The position numbers and the translations under genes were made by a program. 64,000 nucleotides of DNA from Erythroxylum novogranatense (Eukaryota > Streptophyta > Magnoliopsida > Malpighiales > Erythroxylaceae), in the NCBI GenBank assembly GCA_029891385.1, contig CM057230.1, forward strand, positions 23,254,847 to 23,318,846, written 5' to 3'. Positions 1 to 11,768 of this stretch are shown here, in pieces (within the stretch, counting starts at the first letter, position 1; each line of letters opens with the position of its first letter). Under the pieces are notes generated by a model, which made no database searches, was not told the DNA's origin, and saw only the letters and a list, made by a program, of their open reading frames with translations.

Positions 1-179
1 GATACATTCGTAGTCATGTACACACAATAACACTTCAATATCACATATTCAATATTTCAGACACCCGTGGTCCGAAATCAATTAAATCAAACACACATAT
101 ATCCATCCATATCTCCGCATGGCATTAGTGCATATAATATTAAACACATAAAGGCTGAGGAACCAACTAGGTTACTCAC

Positions 180-243
180 CTGCACTTCCGAGCTACGGCC
201 TGGAAGTCCTAACAATTTCCGTGGAATTGTTCCATCGGTGCCA
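180..243 (-). promoter_or_regulatory. Conserved LTR exon-2 block (truncated leader)
   Basis: On the minus strand the block follows a 3' splice-like TTGATTGTTTTAG and ends at the donor GTGAGTAACCTAG (GTGAGT = complement of 174-179). It carries ACTTCC...GGAAGT, a 6-bp inverted repeat next to the donor. Length is 64 nt against 66-68 nt in most other copies. Splice function is inferred from consensus and conservation, not from transcripts. Confidence 0.6.
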
Positions 244-689
244 CTAAAACAATCAAATAATTTCCCATTACTAAAATGCACAATCATAAATAATTTGATG
301 ATGCACATGCTTTGAATAAAAGATGTACTATGCCTATTCATGACTTTCCCGGTACTATTTCCCATTTTCCACTTTCTTTTGTCAAATTCAAACTTTCCAC
401 TTAATTGCTCCATAATAACTCACTTCCAATTCAATAACATCTTATGGAACTCCATCAATTTCATTTCTAATATTCAGTCAATTTATCTAATCATACTCAC
501 TAGGGTATTACCTCAAAAATCAATATCACTATTCTCTAGATCGAATTCATCCTTTATGCTCAGTTCTTAACATTCTCAATTGTAGATCTCTTTCTCTAAA
601 TCATAACGAATCAAAAATCATCCCAATTGGAGGTCTACATCAAAAGTTATGCCCCTAAAACCAAACTATATTCATTTAGGAAAAACAGC

Positions 690-905
690 CTTGCCGCGAC
701 GTGAGGACGTTCATCGCGGCGACAAGGATAGCTCGTTGCGGCGTGGAAGGTTGGGAGGCTCGCCGCGACGTGTTTCAGTAAGCTCGCTGCGGCGAGTAAA
801 TGAAGGCTCGCCGCGGCGAGGCCTTCGCGCGCACCGCGGCGAGAACACAATTTTCTCGCCGCGTCGCGTCGCAGGCACGCCGCGACGTGCGGCCTTCCAG
901 TCGTC
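690..905 (-). repeat. GC-rich palindromic motif cluster in the LTR
   Basis: About 200 bp of repeated GCCGCGACG, CGCGGCGAG and CGCCGCGAC motifs in otherwise AT-rich LTR DNA. The cluster occupies the inferred intron 1. The same kind of cluster recurs at the same place in the other family-2 LTRs and, with different motifs, in the other families. Confidence 0.7.
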
Positions 906-1851
906 TTCTCCGCGAGTTTCTCCCTCTTTTATCTCTCAAAACTCAGTAATAATTCCACCAACTATCCCAATCTTTCACATTTAACCACAATAAATGCATT
1001 AAACTCACTAAATAACAATATTAAAGCCATGAAACTTACCAATCACGCTTAAATCGTCAAATCCTCAAAATTTCTCCAACTCTTTTCCCTTTCTCTACAC
1101 CCACGGTTCGGTGAACCTCCCATATGTATGCAAAACTTCATCTTCCTTGGGGTTTCAAATAAATTTTCACCCACAAAGAAGGAACGAGCATGGATTTAGA
1201 AGGAGAATCAGAAATCATCCAAGGAGAAGGAGGAACGATCGTGCCCTACGAAGAGAGGCTTTCCTTTCTTCTCCTCTTATAACCTTAAGCATTTTAAAGG
1301 TTAATCACTTAAACTTCTCATCTTTTTCCTCACCAAACATTTAGATCTCATTTTCTTTTCAATTTATTTTTAGTCCAATTCGTTTCCAAATTTCAACGGC
1401 TGGACACATTAAACTCCTAAAATCATATTTTCTAAATTTCCATAGCCATTGGACAATTATTCCAGTGTTTAAACAATTAATCAGTCCGTTACTCGGAGAA
1501 TTTCCGGTCCAAACTTTTTCTCCCGAATTTTTCAGAAAATTTCTGAAAAGTCAATATCACTAGGCAATTACTCTATACCATTCCTTTTCAAATTTTTAAA
1601 CCCAATCATTCCACAATTCTCATTAAATCATGACCAAATCTAATTATCTCTCCATTTCACAATTCCCATCAGTATCACAATCAAGTGCCGGGAAAATGTC
1701 ATGGATGTATGTACCTATATGTGCATGTACCAATTGACTCTTGACCTCTAAAATTAGAGGCCAAATAAATGCTCAGTCGATAATGTGCGGTGCAGTCCTA
1801 ACCCGTCTCAATTTACCAATATAACTTTTCCATCGGTGACGGGATGTTACA

Positions 1852-4009
1852 AGTTCTCTTTGAGAACTATATATTTCTTCCTTTAATAGATGAAGAGAAA
1901 CCTTCCATACATACATCTTTTTGTCACAATGGAGAGGAACCCTTACAATCATCTTCTTTTGTTACTAGTGAAGAGTAATTATTTACAAGTCTTGTTCAAG
2001 GTTAGCCCTCAATATATATCATAAGTAAATTTGTCAATTTCATTACTAACAACTATATATGATTTAAAATAGGTATGAGGGTGTCCATTTCTCATTGAGA
2101 AAAAGGGATGGTGATTGATATATTAATGTATTTGAAAAAAGGTGAGTGATGCAATTTTGAATACCTTTGACACTTTATAGCATTTTTTTTAGCAAATTGT
2201 TAGTCATCTTTGCAATTTTTAGGAAAGAATGTCTTAAGATCGTATAGGCTAAGGATGATCCTCCTTGATGAGCCCTGCATGCCCCTTCATGAATCTTTGT
2301 AAGGACATATTATATTTAAACTTTAGGGATGTATCTTATACGCAATAGGGTGAATGACCTTGGGTATAACTACCAATTTATAATTGAATACCTGAAGACT
2401 TTAGTAATGAGATTTTCTACCTCATTTTTATCACCTAATATCTTTCCATCTTAGAAGTAGTTATGGATTGTATATGTCCAATCTACTTCATTTTATTCTA
2501 TAGTAGCTACCTAGCTGACTTATAATATTATTGGCTTTGCTTGCTCCCTATAAAATATTCATTAAAAGATAACACCATTGTTGGTAACTATTTTTGATAA
2601 ATGACCAACCTTATAGTTTTGTTGCCTAGATGTGGCCTCAACACATGTATGTAAGTTCTCACTCATTCTCTTATACTTTGCTAACTTGTCTTCTTTTACA
2701 TCATATATGTTATGAAGTTGGTTGACAACAAGATGTTGTCTTCTTTTATCTCATACATGTTAGTTGACAATTATATGCTTTTTTATGTTCAGTGGCCATC
2801 TCTAACAAAAAAAAGTTTTTTTTTAATATTATGCCTCATTATTTGACATTTTGAACTAGTGTCACACTATGGATTATATGTTTATCCCGTTGATTTTTCT
2901 AAATATTGCGTCACTACCCATTTCTTCTATTTGTGTCATTTATGTATATACCCTCTGTGGTGAGTTTATTATTAAGGTTCAGGATTATTAGCTAGTTCAT
3001 TATTCTCTTTTAGGGGTGTCAACATTTTAAGTACGAAATTTACTATAACTTGTAATTTTAAGGAAATTCTTAAGATGCATTTGATGTTGAACTCTTTTAA
3101 CTCGATTAATTATTTCCTATGTTTTCTTGATTTGTCTAGTTTATGAAGCACTTATGTGAAATGCTAAAGTTTTGAGATTTTGACTTTACGATTTGATGGA
3201 ATTTAACACCTTAAGAATATTTCTTATTATTGGATATTTAAGTTATAAGTTGATATTGGATTCTTAAAACTATGGGATAAATTAATTGTAGTGATAGAAC
3301 TTAACGAAGAAGGAAAATTTTGGTGAAAAAGCACATTATTTTAGTTTTTATTACTATTATGCACTATTTAATATTTTGAGCATAAATTTTGATAAAGGTA
3401 TTAGTTTGAAGTGATTCAGAGGATATAAAATTTAATATAATTATCTATGATTCATAAAAAACATTTATGTCTAATTAGGGTTTCTTGATCGATCGTTTTT
3501 CTCTATAGTGAGTTTAGTGTTAGGCATCAATAATTATTGCATTATTTTAAAAATAAATTTTATTTAAATAATCATTTTATAAGAAATCAACCATAGAAAG
3601 TGAAAGAATAACAATCTAGAACATTTAAGGACAAATTAGAAGGGAAGGTAGGATGTTTCTAGTGAAATTCATTAACATCCATAAGATTTAGTTAACATCG
3701 AACATCTTTAAGTATAGAAAAGTGATTTAAGATACCTTATAAATGAAAATTAGTAATATATATTGATTATGGCCTTCTAGGTTTATTATTTTATTAATTA
3801 TGCATATTAAATGTCCTATCAGATGTTAATTAACTGTTTGTGCTTTTGTTAATCCTAAGTGATAGGTTTATGTGATTATGTGTACTTTATATCATCTATA
3901 GACATATAAATATTAAATTATGGATTCATTTCTACAATTGAGTGCTTTATATGCATGTTAGATGTGTTCAACAATTAAATTTTATTGTTGCATGATTTGA
4001 GGCCCTAAA
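1852..4009. other. AT-rich DNA, nothing recognised
   Basis: No long reading frame, LTR boundary or known domain is visible. A perfect 7-bp inverted repeat (AGTTCTC-TTT-GAGAACT) lies at 1852-1868, directly beside the LTR end. The right end (4005-4009, CTAAA) is the left target-site duplication of element B, so the sequence originally continued into 25949 onward. Confidence 0.5.
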
Positions 4010-4411
4010 TGCAACATCCCGTCACCGATGGGAAGGTGATATTGGTAAATTGGGACGGGATAAGATTTTTACCGCATATTATTGACTGAGCATTCATTTG
4101 GCATCTAATTTTAGAGGAATGCGTCTTTTGTACATGCACATATAGGTACATGCATTCATGACTTTTTCTCGGCTTTTAATTTTGATACTGATTTGAATTG
4201 TGAAATTGTGAGATAATTAGATTTGATTATGATTTATTTGGAATTTTGGAATAATTAAGTTTGAATATTGAATTGGGAATGTTCTGGAGTAATTGTCAAT
4301 GGATAGCGACTCCTCGAAATTTTTCTAAAAAATTCAGGAGAAAAAGTCCGGACCGGAAACTCTCCGGGTGACGGACGGATTGACTGCATGGTGCTAGAAT
4401 AACTGGTAAAT
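4010..4411 (+). repeat. Element B 5' LTR, first part
   Basis: Matches 22933-23336 of the 3' LTR. The sequence stops at ...CTGGTAAAT, where element A entered, and resumes after A at 16777. The 3' LTR reads through this point and so preserves the empty site. The first bases are TGCAAC instead of TGTAAC, a single change at the terminus. Confidence 0.92.
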
Positions 4412-6747
4412 TGTAACATCCCATCTCCCATAGAAAAGGTTTATTGGTAATTTGGGACGGGTTGGAGACTTGAATTATAACGCGGCATGAACATCCATTA
4501 TATAGCCTCTATAACTGATGATAGTTTTGCACATGCACACGGTATACATGCATTCGTGACATTTTCCGGCTTAGGTTTCAAATTGCGATTCTTTGTGAAA
4601 TTTATGGGATCATTGTATTTGAAAAATTATTTGGAGTGCGCCATTAAATGTTTTACATTTTTGGGGATTTATGGGAATTTTTCTGGAATTTTTGGGTTCG
4701 TGCGGACCGGAAAATTTCAACAGGTGACGAGTGAGCTTTTCTGTGCTAAAAAGGGCTGCATAATGGCATAAGATTAGTGGATAAATGAGGTTAGGATAAT
4801 ATTCTAGTGCCATGATTAGAGATTAATTGGAATTAGTACTAAATTAAATTGGATTAGGATAAATGATATTTTATTATACTTAAAGCCAAGTGTCCCATTT
4901 CATTAATTAGCTTTGTCTTATTTCTTCCTCTCATACGACCTTCTCCTTGTTTCTTTTAACATTTGAAGTACTTAAAAAAAAAAACCAATTCTCCCTTGCA
5001 TCATCCGAAACTTGCTTCTTCCTTGGTGTGTTTGTTTTCTCCTTTTTCAAAAGCTTCTTATCCATCATTTATAAGAGACTTTTCTTTGCTACTTGCCTTG
5101 CCTCTCTTTATTCTCTATCAAGATCAAGTGAATCCTTGAGAAGATGATGATATGCATGGTTGTTGTGATAGCCATAGGTTTTGGGAAAGGTTGAGAGGTG
5201 TGTGAACTTGGAGAATTGATAACTTGAACTTGTTTAAGGTGAGTATTGATGTTTGTTTTATGCTTTTGGTAGTTAGAAGCATGCATGGAGATCCTTTATA
5301 CATTTACTTGATCATCATAGTAGAAGGTTTGAATGGGTTTAAATGTATACTTAGTTATGGATGAATGAATGACTATACTTCTTATTGATTTTAGCTTGGT
5401 TTTGGATTGAGTTTGTAAGGATAGATGAATGGAAAACTTAGGAAGATCATTTGTGTGGGTGCTGCCAATTTTTGTGTCATTATAGAAGTTTATGTTGTGA
5501 TGAATTTGTGGTTGAATTAGAGGTAGGAATGGATGCTTAGTGATGTGTTATTGATGTTAGAAGTGATAGGAGTTAGGGTAATGTTGAAATCTGGAAAATT
5601 GGTGTTTGACCAGTTGGAATGTTTTGATCATAACTTATTGTGTAGGTGTGAAAATGAGGTGAAGTTTGTGCCCAATTAAACTTTGGGATGTTGGCTTCAA
5701 TTTAGTGTGAAATAGGTGTTGTTAAATTGTACTGCTAGAAGGGCGAAAATTTGCATGGAAAGTTACTGTTTTATTGCCTGTGAACAGTAACCGCAAGTAT
5801 GAGTAATGTGTTTTGTTGATTTTTCTAAATTTATTGGTATGGAACTAGGAAAAAGGGTCTTTATGAAAGTTGAGGCATATTGAGTTAGCTTTCCATTGCC
5901 ACTGATCTTGCTAATTTTCGAGTTGTATATTGGGAGATATGAACTGATTACTATTGATTGGTTTTATGCTTTTTGGAGAAACCTAGTGAAAGTGTTGATT
6001 TTGTGAGCTTTCTGCTTGGGAGCAATTTTAGCAATTTTTGTGGACTGAATTGGTGTGAGTGATCTTCTGCAAAGTTGTAGAGGAAGACATTATCTTGAAA
6101 ATGATTTATGGTGTGTAATTTTAGAGGTCAGAGTTGGGAGTTATGATTTTGCAAAACTGATCCTGCATTAGGTTAGGAATTGCTGATCATGGCAGTAACT
6201 TGCATGACAGTTTTGAAATGGTTAGAAATTAAATTGGAAATTTAGTTCTTCATGAAAATTGAAGTTCAAGGATTTATCTTTTCAGGGATATAAAGTTCAG
6301 ATTTTCTGACTTGTGTACAGGAGTTATGCTTGTTATAAGTTTCCTGCTCAAATTGAATGATTTCAGGGACAGCAACATTGACTGAATTAATTGACTTGTT
6401 TAGCAATGGAATTTGATTTTGGGTTGTTCATGAAAGTTGTAGATGACATTGTGAACTTATTGAGCATATTTATGTGGTAATTTTGGCTGAAGAATCAGAG
6501 AGTTAAGGAATTTGAAATGTACTGTTCTGTTTTAATGGGATTTGAGTAGGCAGTAGTTTTGAAGGGATTTTGACACCATTAAGAGTGAAATTGATTTTAT
6601 GGTCTTCATGAGAATGGTAGAGCTTTTCATTATCTTTCCAACAAGCTATGGTTTGTATTTTTCCGATTTGTGTGCTAAGAGTTATTGTTGTTGGAAATTT
6701 GGATTGGAAATAGGAAAAAAAAAGGAATGAAGTGAGGTTGAACCTCA

Positions 6748-6865
6748 CGGATCGCGAGGCGACTCCTCGCCCTCAGCGAGGCGAGGTAGATCGCCTCTCT
6801 CGAGGCGACTCCTCGCCTCGCGACGAAGGGCGAGAGTCGGCTCTCAGGGCGCATGTCGCCCATGA
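6748..6865 (+). repeat. GC-rich palindromic cluster, element A 5' LTR
   Basis: Repeats of GCGAGGCGACTCCTCGCC and GCGAGGCGAGG, which are mutually complementary and can fold. Surrounding DNA is strongly AT-rich. It corresponds to 15188-15310 in the 3' LTR. Confidence 0.7.
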
Positions 6866-7281
6866 GGCGTGCGCTTATATGTATTTATATTTTTATTTTT
6901 TTATTAGTTGGCCTAATTGTTTCTTTTGTCAATTTCTTTTCCGTCCGACATCCGATTGACCTGATTCTTGAGGCATCGGATTCGTAGAATATTTAATTTC
7001 ATTTTGTGAGAAATTGGGAATTTTTGGACGAGAAATTGACGTGGCCCCGGGTAACGGAGCCTTTAATCACTGTTTTGCTTAATTGGGGACCTATAGAGGT
7101 CCGAATTGCACCGCCGCCAATAGGTTTCTAATTTTTAGACGGATTTTTTTTATGGGAAAATTTTGGATTAGGGCCGGGAATGCCATGAGCATGCATTATA
7201 CACGTTTTACTTATTCCATGTGCATTGTTTAGTATTTTTATCTATTCAGTTGGTAATGTTTACTTATTTTAATTGTTATAG

Positions 7282-7960
7282 AGGCTCAGTTGGAACGTCA
7301 TCCCAGGGACGTTGCAGAGACTTCCCGGCATTAGCTCGGAAGTTATTAGGTGAGTAACCTAGATGGTTCCTCGGTTAGTAAGTGTTTATAATTCTGCACT
7401 TAGAACCCTGTGGAGAATAATGGTGGGAAAATTGTGTTTGTTTGTGCCTGGATTGCGGACCGAAGGTCCGATAGATTGGAAAATTTGACATAGAAGTGTC
7501 ATATGTGATTACCTGTACAAGATTTATGTGTACATATTGAATTGGGATCTGATATGATGTTGGTGTTGTTTTATTTGGACATATGCACTTCATGCATAAT
7601 TGCATGATCAGTAATTGGCGATTGTGACAAGCGATACCAAGAGCTTTAAGCTCAACGTGATTGGGCCTTGAGCCCATAGTGATTCGAGCCTATGGCTCAC
7701 CGCTTAATGCCCTTAATGGGACAAGCCAGCGCTCAGTCACAACAACGTAATAAATTGGAAAGCGTCTCATACACATTCCATATGCATTTGAATTGATTCT
7801 TTGGATTGGTATGACAATTATGTGGTACTACTAAATGTGATTTGGTGAGATAATTGTGCGTGGAAATGTTATGTATGTGTATATGCATGAATTGGGTGAA
7901 CCATCGATGATGGTTCTCACCGAGTTCGCAAACTCACCCAAAATTGCAAATTATTTTCGT
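7282..7960 (+). promoter_or_regulatory. Structured spliced-leader module, element A 5' LTR
   Basis: Exon-2 block 7282-7349 (68 nt) after AATTGTTATAG and before GTGAGTAACCTAG. Intron 2 holds the hairpin CGGACC-GAA-GGTCCG (7456-7470), a hairpin array between TTGTGAC (7622-7628) and GTCACAAC (7736-7743) with GAGCTTTAAGCTC, GGGCCTTGAGCCC and GAGCCTATGGCTC, then AATAAA (7749-7754), then a three-way-junction-like fold (7894-7939). The acceptor is damaged (TTTTCGTGACC). Arrangement and stems are seen; splicing and polyadenylation are inferred. Confidence 0.65.
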
Positions 7961-8327
7961 GACCGAGAGAGTAGACTTATAGCTCCGGAGGGACTTTTCT
8001 GCCGTGTAGATTGAGTTGGCAAGAGAAGTCATGGCACACGTGTCGGTCATTTGGCACTTTTGAGGGATGACCTAGTTAGCCTTTTGTTTGATTTTCTTTT
8101 GAGTATTGTACAGAACACATCGGTTGTGTAAATTTATTGCTTTGAGGTTATGAAATGAGAATTTATGGTTTCAAAAATTTAGTGGATTTCATATAAATGC
8201 TTTATGATTTTGATGCCATGTGGAGTGTTAGTGGTTGTTCAGAATAAGACCCTTATCGTAGGGTATGTGTCGGAATGACCTACTAGCGTCCCGATACATA
8301 TCCTATGGTATGGGGTGCTACATTAGG

Positions 8328-8340
8328 TGGTATCGAGCAT
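8328..8340 (+). promoter_or_regulatory. Element A primer-binding site
   Basis: TGGTATCGAGCAT, five bases after the 5' LTR end. It resembles the complement of the initiator tRNA-Met 3' end but lacks one A of the CAGAG run seen at the intact sites of F, G and H. The loss fits the CAG-to-CG pattern found elsewhere in this element. Confidence 0.75.
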
Positions 8341-8426
8341 GGTTTGGCATCTGTTGGGACTAGTATGTAATTAGGCTTGAATTATTGTGAGAAATGCGAA
8401 CCGATCGAGTTCTTGTTTTGTTTTAG

Positions 8427-9391
8427 GTCATCCGTATTTGGTGATCGATTGATCAACGGTGACCGAGGATCTGTTGGAGCTAGTAGAGAGTCCCGGTGCC
8501 TCGATCCGAGGTACCTCCTAGAGTCCCCGTGAGACGGGAGAGGAGATACGATTCTTTGCGTGGCGAGAAATGAGACTTCATGGCAAGATGAGACCCACCG
8601 AGGTGAGGATGGTTGGAGAGGACCGAGAGATTCCTCGATCGGATGGATTGCGAACTCGATGAGAGGTTGACACGCATATCTCTTCTGCAGGCCCCGCTTA
8701 TACATGGTGGAAGACTGTTCCGGCAAGTACCACGCACCTTGCTTACCGACATGGGCAGATTTTCCGAGGGCTTTTAGAGACAATTATATGCCCAAGGTGT
8801 ATCTAGAAATGAAGATGCAGAGTTTTAGAGTGAGACAGGTGGGATGACAAGATGGCAGTACGAGGTTAGGTTTAATGAGTTGATGGGATATCTGCCATCG
8901 TGGTTTCTCTCGAGGCGGATAGTGCGGAGGTTTGAGATGGGGTGAACTGGAGATCCGTGCAGGATTGGCCCGATCGATATGGGCTCCTTTATAGAGTCGA
9001 GAGAGCTGCTTTGAGAGTGGAGCGATTGCGAGGCGAGACAGCAGAGATGGGTCAAGCGCCCAGAGGAAAGAGAGTTAGTGATGATCGAGGCGCTCTGGTA
9101 AGAGTTTTAGCAGCGCCAGCAGGGCCTTGGATCTTGTGAGGATCGATACATCGGGTTTGGGACAGAGAGAGAGAGAGATTTATGACCGTGGCGGCAGCGA
9201 TGGCGAGGTTTTGGGGCATTCCTCCATTCTGTGAGCTTTGTGAGAAGAGGCACTTTGGAGAGTGTTGGCGATTGATCGGAGCTTGCCTTAAATGCGCTCC
9301 ATGGATCATCGAGTTGGATTGCCCACTACATTGGGAGCTCCGTCTGTTTGGTAGTGGTCGAGCCGGAGTAGTACTACAAGACAATGAGTAG
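8427..9391 (+). pseudogene. gag: Element A gag (broken)
   Basis: Gag forms the virus-like particle core that packages element RNA. The region matches the gag DNA of H (60640-61522, minus) but is split among frames. It begins right after TTTTGTTTTAG, a good 3' splice-site consensus, with no in-frame ATG visible. Near its end (9226-9330) the translation shows CELCEKRHFGECWR followed by ACLKC, a nucleocapsid zinc-knuckle region; the second knuckle is damaged. Many differences from H are short indels at CAG or CTG. A functional product is unlikely as read. Confidence 0.75.
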
Positions 9392-9479
9392 AGTGGGTGG
9401 ATCCGGCGTGGATCGATCTGAGAGGCCGAGTAGAGGCCGAGGTAGAGTGAGGATCCTTTAGGCGGATGAGGGTGGGCGA

Positions 9480-9900
9480 TCGACCACAATCCTGTGCCGA
9501 GTATATGCCATGACGAGGTGAGGCCCAGATTCCCCGATGTAGTAGTTGGTATGCTCCTTATTTCGATTTTGAGGCGTTTGCATTGTTGGATCTGGATCCA
9601 CACATTCTTTATTGCACCTCATATGGCATGTAGATTGCATGGGGATCGGAGATGTTCTTGTATGGGCTAGAGGTGAGTACACCGTTAGGTACTACTCTTT
9701 GCATTGGGAGAGGTGCAGGGATGCTTGATCAGATTGATCAAGCGGTGTTGAAAGTGAACCTTATAGTGTTGCCTCGAGAGAGATCGATGTGATTACGGGA
9801 TGGATGGTGACGCCCATAGGGCTATTATGGATTGCTATACAAGGAGGTTGTTTTAGAGTCTCTGGTCACCTAGAGCGATGATTTAGAGGAGTTAGTCAGC
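9480..9900 (+). pseudogene. Element A protease region (broken)
   Basis: Corresponds to the aspartic-protease region of H (60088-60500). The active-site stretch near 9560-9605 reads as TTGTTGGATCTGGATCC, so the DPGS motif seen in G and H is altered. Downstream, 9780-9860 parallels the H segment that follows the active site. Several frameshifts; no usable frame. Confidence 0.6.
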
Positions 9901-10128
9901 GATACCGGCCGGATGATCTCTTTCCTTAGTGCCACGAGATTGATGCAGGAGGGTGAAGCATATCTGCTCATGTGGTTGACACGAGTTGAGCGAGAGGCTT
10001 TCGGATATTTCCGTGGTTAGGAATTTCGAGATGTGTTTCTGATGAGTTCTGGGTTTGCCGCCGGATCGGGAGCGAGTTCACTATTGACCTGCCGTTCATC
10101 GCCCTATATCTATACCTCCATATAGGAT

Positions 10129-10605
10129 GGCACTGTGGAACCGAGGGAGCTTAAGGCTCGATTGCAGGAGTTGTTGGAGAAGGGCTTTATCGGACCTAGT
10201 GTTTCACCACGGGAGCTCCAGTTTTGTTTGTGAAGAAAAGGATGGGACTTTGAGGTCGTGCATCGATTACATGTGCGATTGAATCGGTGACGATGAAGAA
10301 TAAGTATCCACCGCCTAGGATCGATGACTTATTTGATCAATTGCAGGAGCCTGGTGTTCACTAAGTTGGATCCGAGGTCGGTACTATCGATTGAAGATTG
10401 CAGAGGCGATGTGCCTAAGTGTGCCTTCGAGGAGCGGTATGGGCATTTTGAGTTTTTAGTGATGCCGCTTGGGTTGACTAATGCCCCGGTGACCTTCATG
10501 GCCTTGATGAATAAGGTATTTCACCCTACTGGATCAATTTGTTATTGTGTTTATTGATGACATTTTAGTGTATTCGAGGAACACACACGGGAGCATAGTG
10601 AGCAT
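10129..10605 (+). pseudogene. Element A reverse transcriptase, fingers and palm (broken)
   Basis: RT copies element RNA into DNA. The stretch 10429-10510 reads [17 protein letters not shown] in one frame. The catalytic FIDDILVYS is encoded near 10549-10575 in another frame. Differences from H include GTGACGATGAAG against GTGACAGTGAAG, a CAG-to-CGA discrepancy. The domain is recognisable but not translatable as one chain. Confidence 0.8.
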
Positions 10606-11196
10606 TTGAGGATTGTGTTGCAGACCATGAGGGAGAGACAGTTGTATGCCAAATTCAGTAAATGTGAATTTTGGCTGGATCAGGTGATATTTTTGGGCCA
10701 TATAGTGACTGGAGAGGGTATTCAGGTGGATCCGAGTAAGGTGGAGGCAGTGCTGAAGTGGGAAGCTCCTAGGAATGTTTCAGAGATTCGGAGTTTCCTC
10801 GGATTGGCCGGTTATTACCGGAGGTTTGTCGAGGGGTTTTCATTGATCTCAGCCCCTCTGACAAAACTTCTGAGGAAGAATGTGCCATTCAGATGGACTG
10901 AGGAGTGTCAGAAGAGCTTTGAGGAGCTGAAACATTGGTTGACTATTGCCGGTGTTGACTATTCCATCTGGATTGGAGGATTTGAGGTATCTGATGATGC
11001 ATCGCATCAAGGATTGGGGTGTGTTTTGATGCAGCACGGTAGAGTCATTGCCTATGCCTCGAGACAGCTGAGGTCTCACGAGGTAAACTATCCTGTTCAT
11101 GATTTGGAGTTAGCTGCAGTAGTGTTTTCTTTGAAGATTTGGAGGCATTACCATATGGTGAGACTTTCCGGATCTTCACCGACCATAAGAGTTTGA
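10606..11196 (+). pseudogene. Element A RT thumb/connection and RNase H, open segment
   Basis: The longest clean segment of A, 196 codons. It contains [34 protein letters not shown] and the RNase H start with [15 protein letters not shown], where the first catalytic Asp is present. It ends in a frameshift at the position of the TDHKSL motif. It is the best template in the window for judging damage in the matching parts of G and H. Being an internal part of a polyprotein, its first Met is not a real start. Confidence 0.85.
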
Positions 11197-11768
11197 AATA
11201 TTTCCGAGCGAGAGAGAGTTGAATTTGAGATGAGGAGATGGCTTGAGTTGTTGAAGGACTATGACTTTACTATCGAGTATCACCCAGGAAAGCTAATGTG
11301 GTGGCGGATGCTCCGAGTAGGAAGTCACATACTAGTACAATTTGATTCGAGCAATGAGGTTGCCTAATTTGATTCATTGAGGGCTTTGAATGTTCAGATG
11401 ACTCTGAGCGGGATGGAGTCTTATTGGCTACTTTGACATCGAGACCGATGCTACTAGACAGATCGGGAGAGTTCGTGACAAGGATCTGTTATGGTGAGGC
11501 TGATTGAGAAGGTAAAAGTCGATTCGAGTTCGAGTTTGATGTGAGAGATGAGACTTTGTGGTTGAGACAGAGGCTTTGTGTGCCTGATGTGGATGACTTG
11601 AGGAGAGAGATATTGAGGAGGCGATATGGCCACATATGCTATGCATCCCGGTACTACCAAGATGTATAACACTTTAAGCAACATTTCGGTGGCTGGCATG
11701 AAAAAGCAAGAGCGAATTTGTATCTAGATGTTTGACGTGCGGTGAGTTAAGGCCGAGCACCGGGCTCC
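11197..11768 (+). pseudogene. Element A RNase H end and integrase zinc-binding domain (broken)
   Basis: DNA matches H 58200-58780 (minus). Pieces such as LLKDYDFTIEYHPG (about 11246-11288) appear in short frames. The HHCC zinc-binding segment lies near 11635-11745 and is frame-shifted. Several differences from H are CTG-to-TCG, for example AGTCGATTC here against AGCTGATTC in H. Confidence 0.7.

Larger units (their letters stand above)
1..1851 (-). repeat. Family-2 LTR, 5' portion, cut by the window edge
   Basis: Read on the minus strand the LTR begins at 1851 with TGTAACATCCCGTCACCG and follows the LTRs of element B (22933-25943) for its whole visible length. Visible parts: a TATA-like box (complement of CTTATA, 1276-1281), a pyrimidine-rich leader, a GC-rich palindromic cluster (about 690-905) and the conserved exon-like block (180-243). 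The remaining third of the LTR lies left of the window. It may be a solo LTR or the 5' LTR of an element extending left; no TSD can be tested. Confidence 0.85.
4412..8322 (+). repeat. Element A 5' LTR
   Basis: 3911 bp. Inferred leader: TATA-like TATAA at 5070-5074, pyrimidine-rich exon 1 ending at 5238 before GTGAGTATTG, intron 1 of about 2 kb containing degenerate repeated modules and a GC-rich cluster (6748-6865), exon-2 block 7282-7349, intron 2, then exon 3 running to the LTR end. The inferred intron-2 acceptor reads TTTTCGTGACC here but TTTTTCAGGACC in the 3' LTR. Confidence 0.93.

Noticed and set aside
649..984. Arg-rich frames over GC clusters (649-984, 6732-6959, 17245-17466, 23836-24099)
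   Set aside because: Low-complexity translations of palindromic repeats, different in each copy, with no conserved start or stop.
1..1851. Calling the left fragment the 5' LTR of a full element
   Set aside because: The rest lies outside the window; a solo LTR is equally possible and no TSD can be compared.
1852..1868. AGTTCTC-TTT-GAGAACT as a regulatory or integration signal
   Set aside because: A single 7-bp inverted repeat with no second copy in an equivalent position. Chance cannot be excluded.
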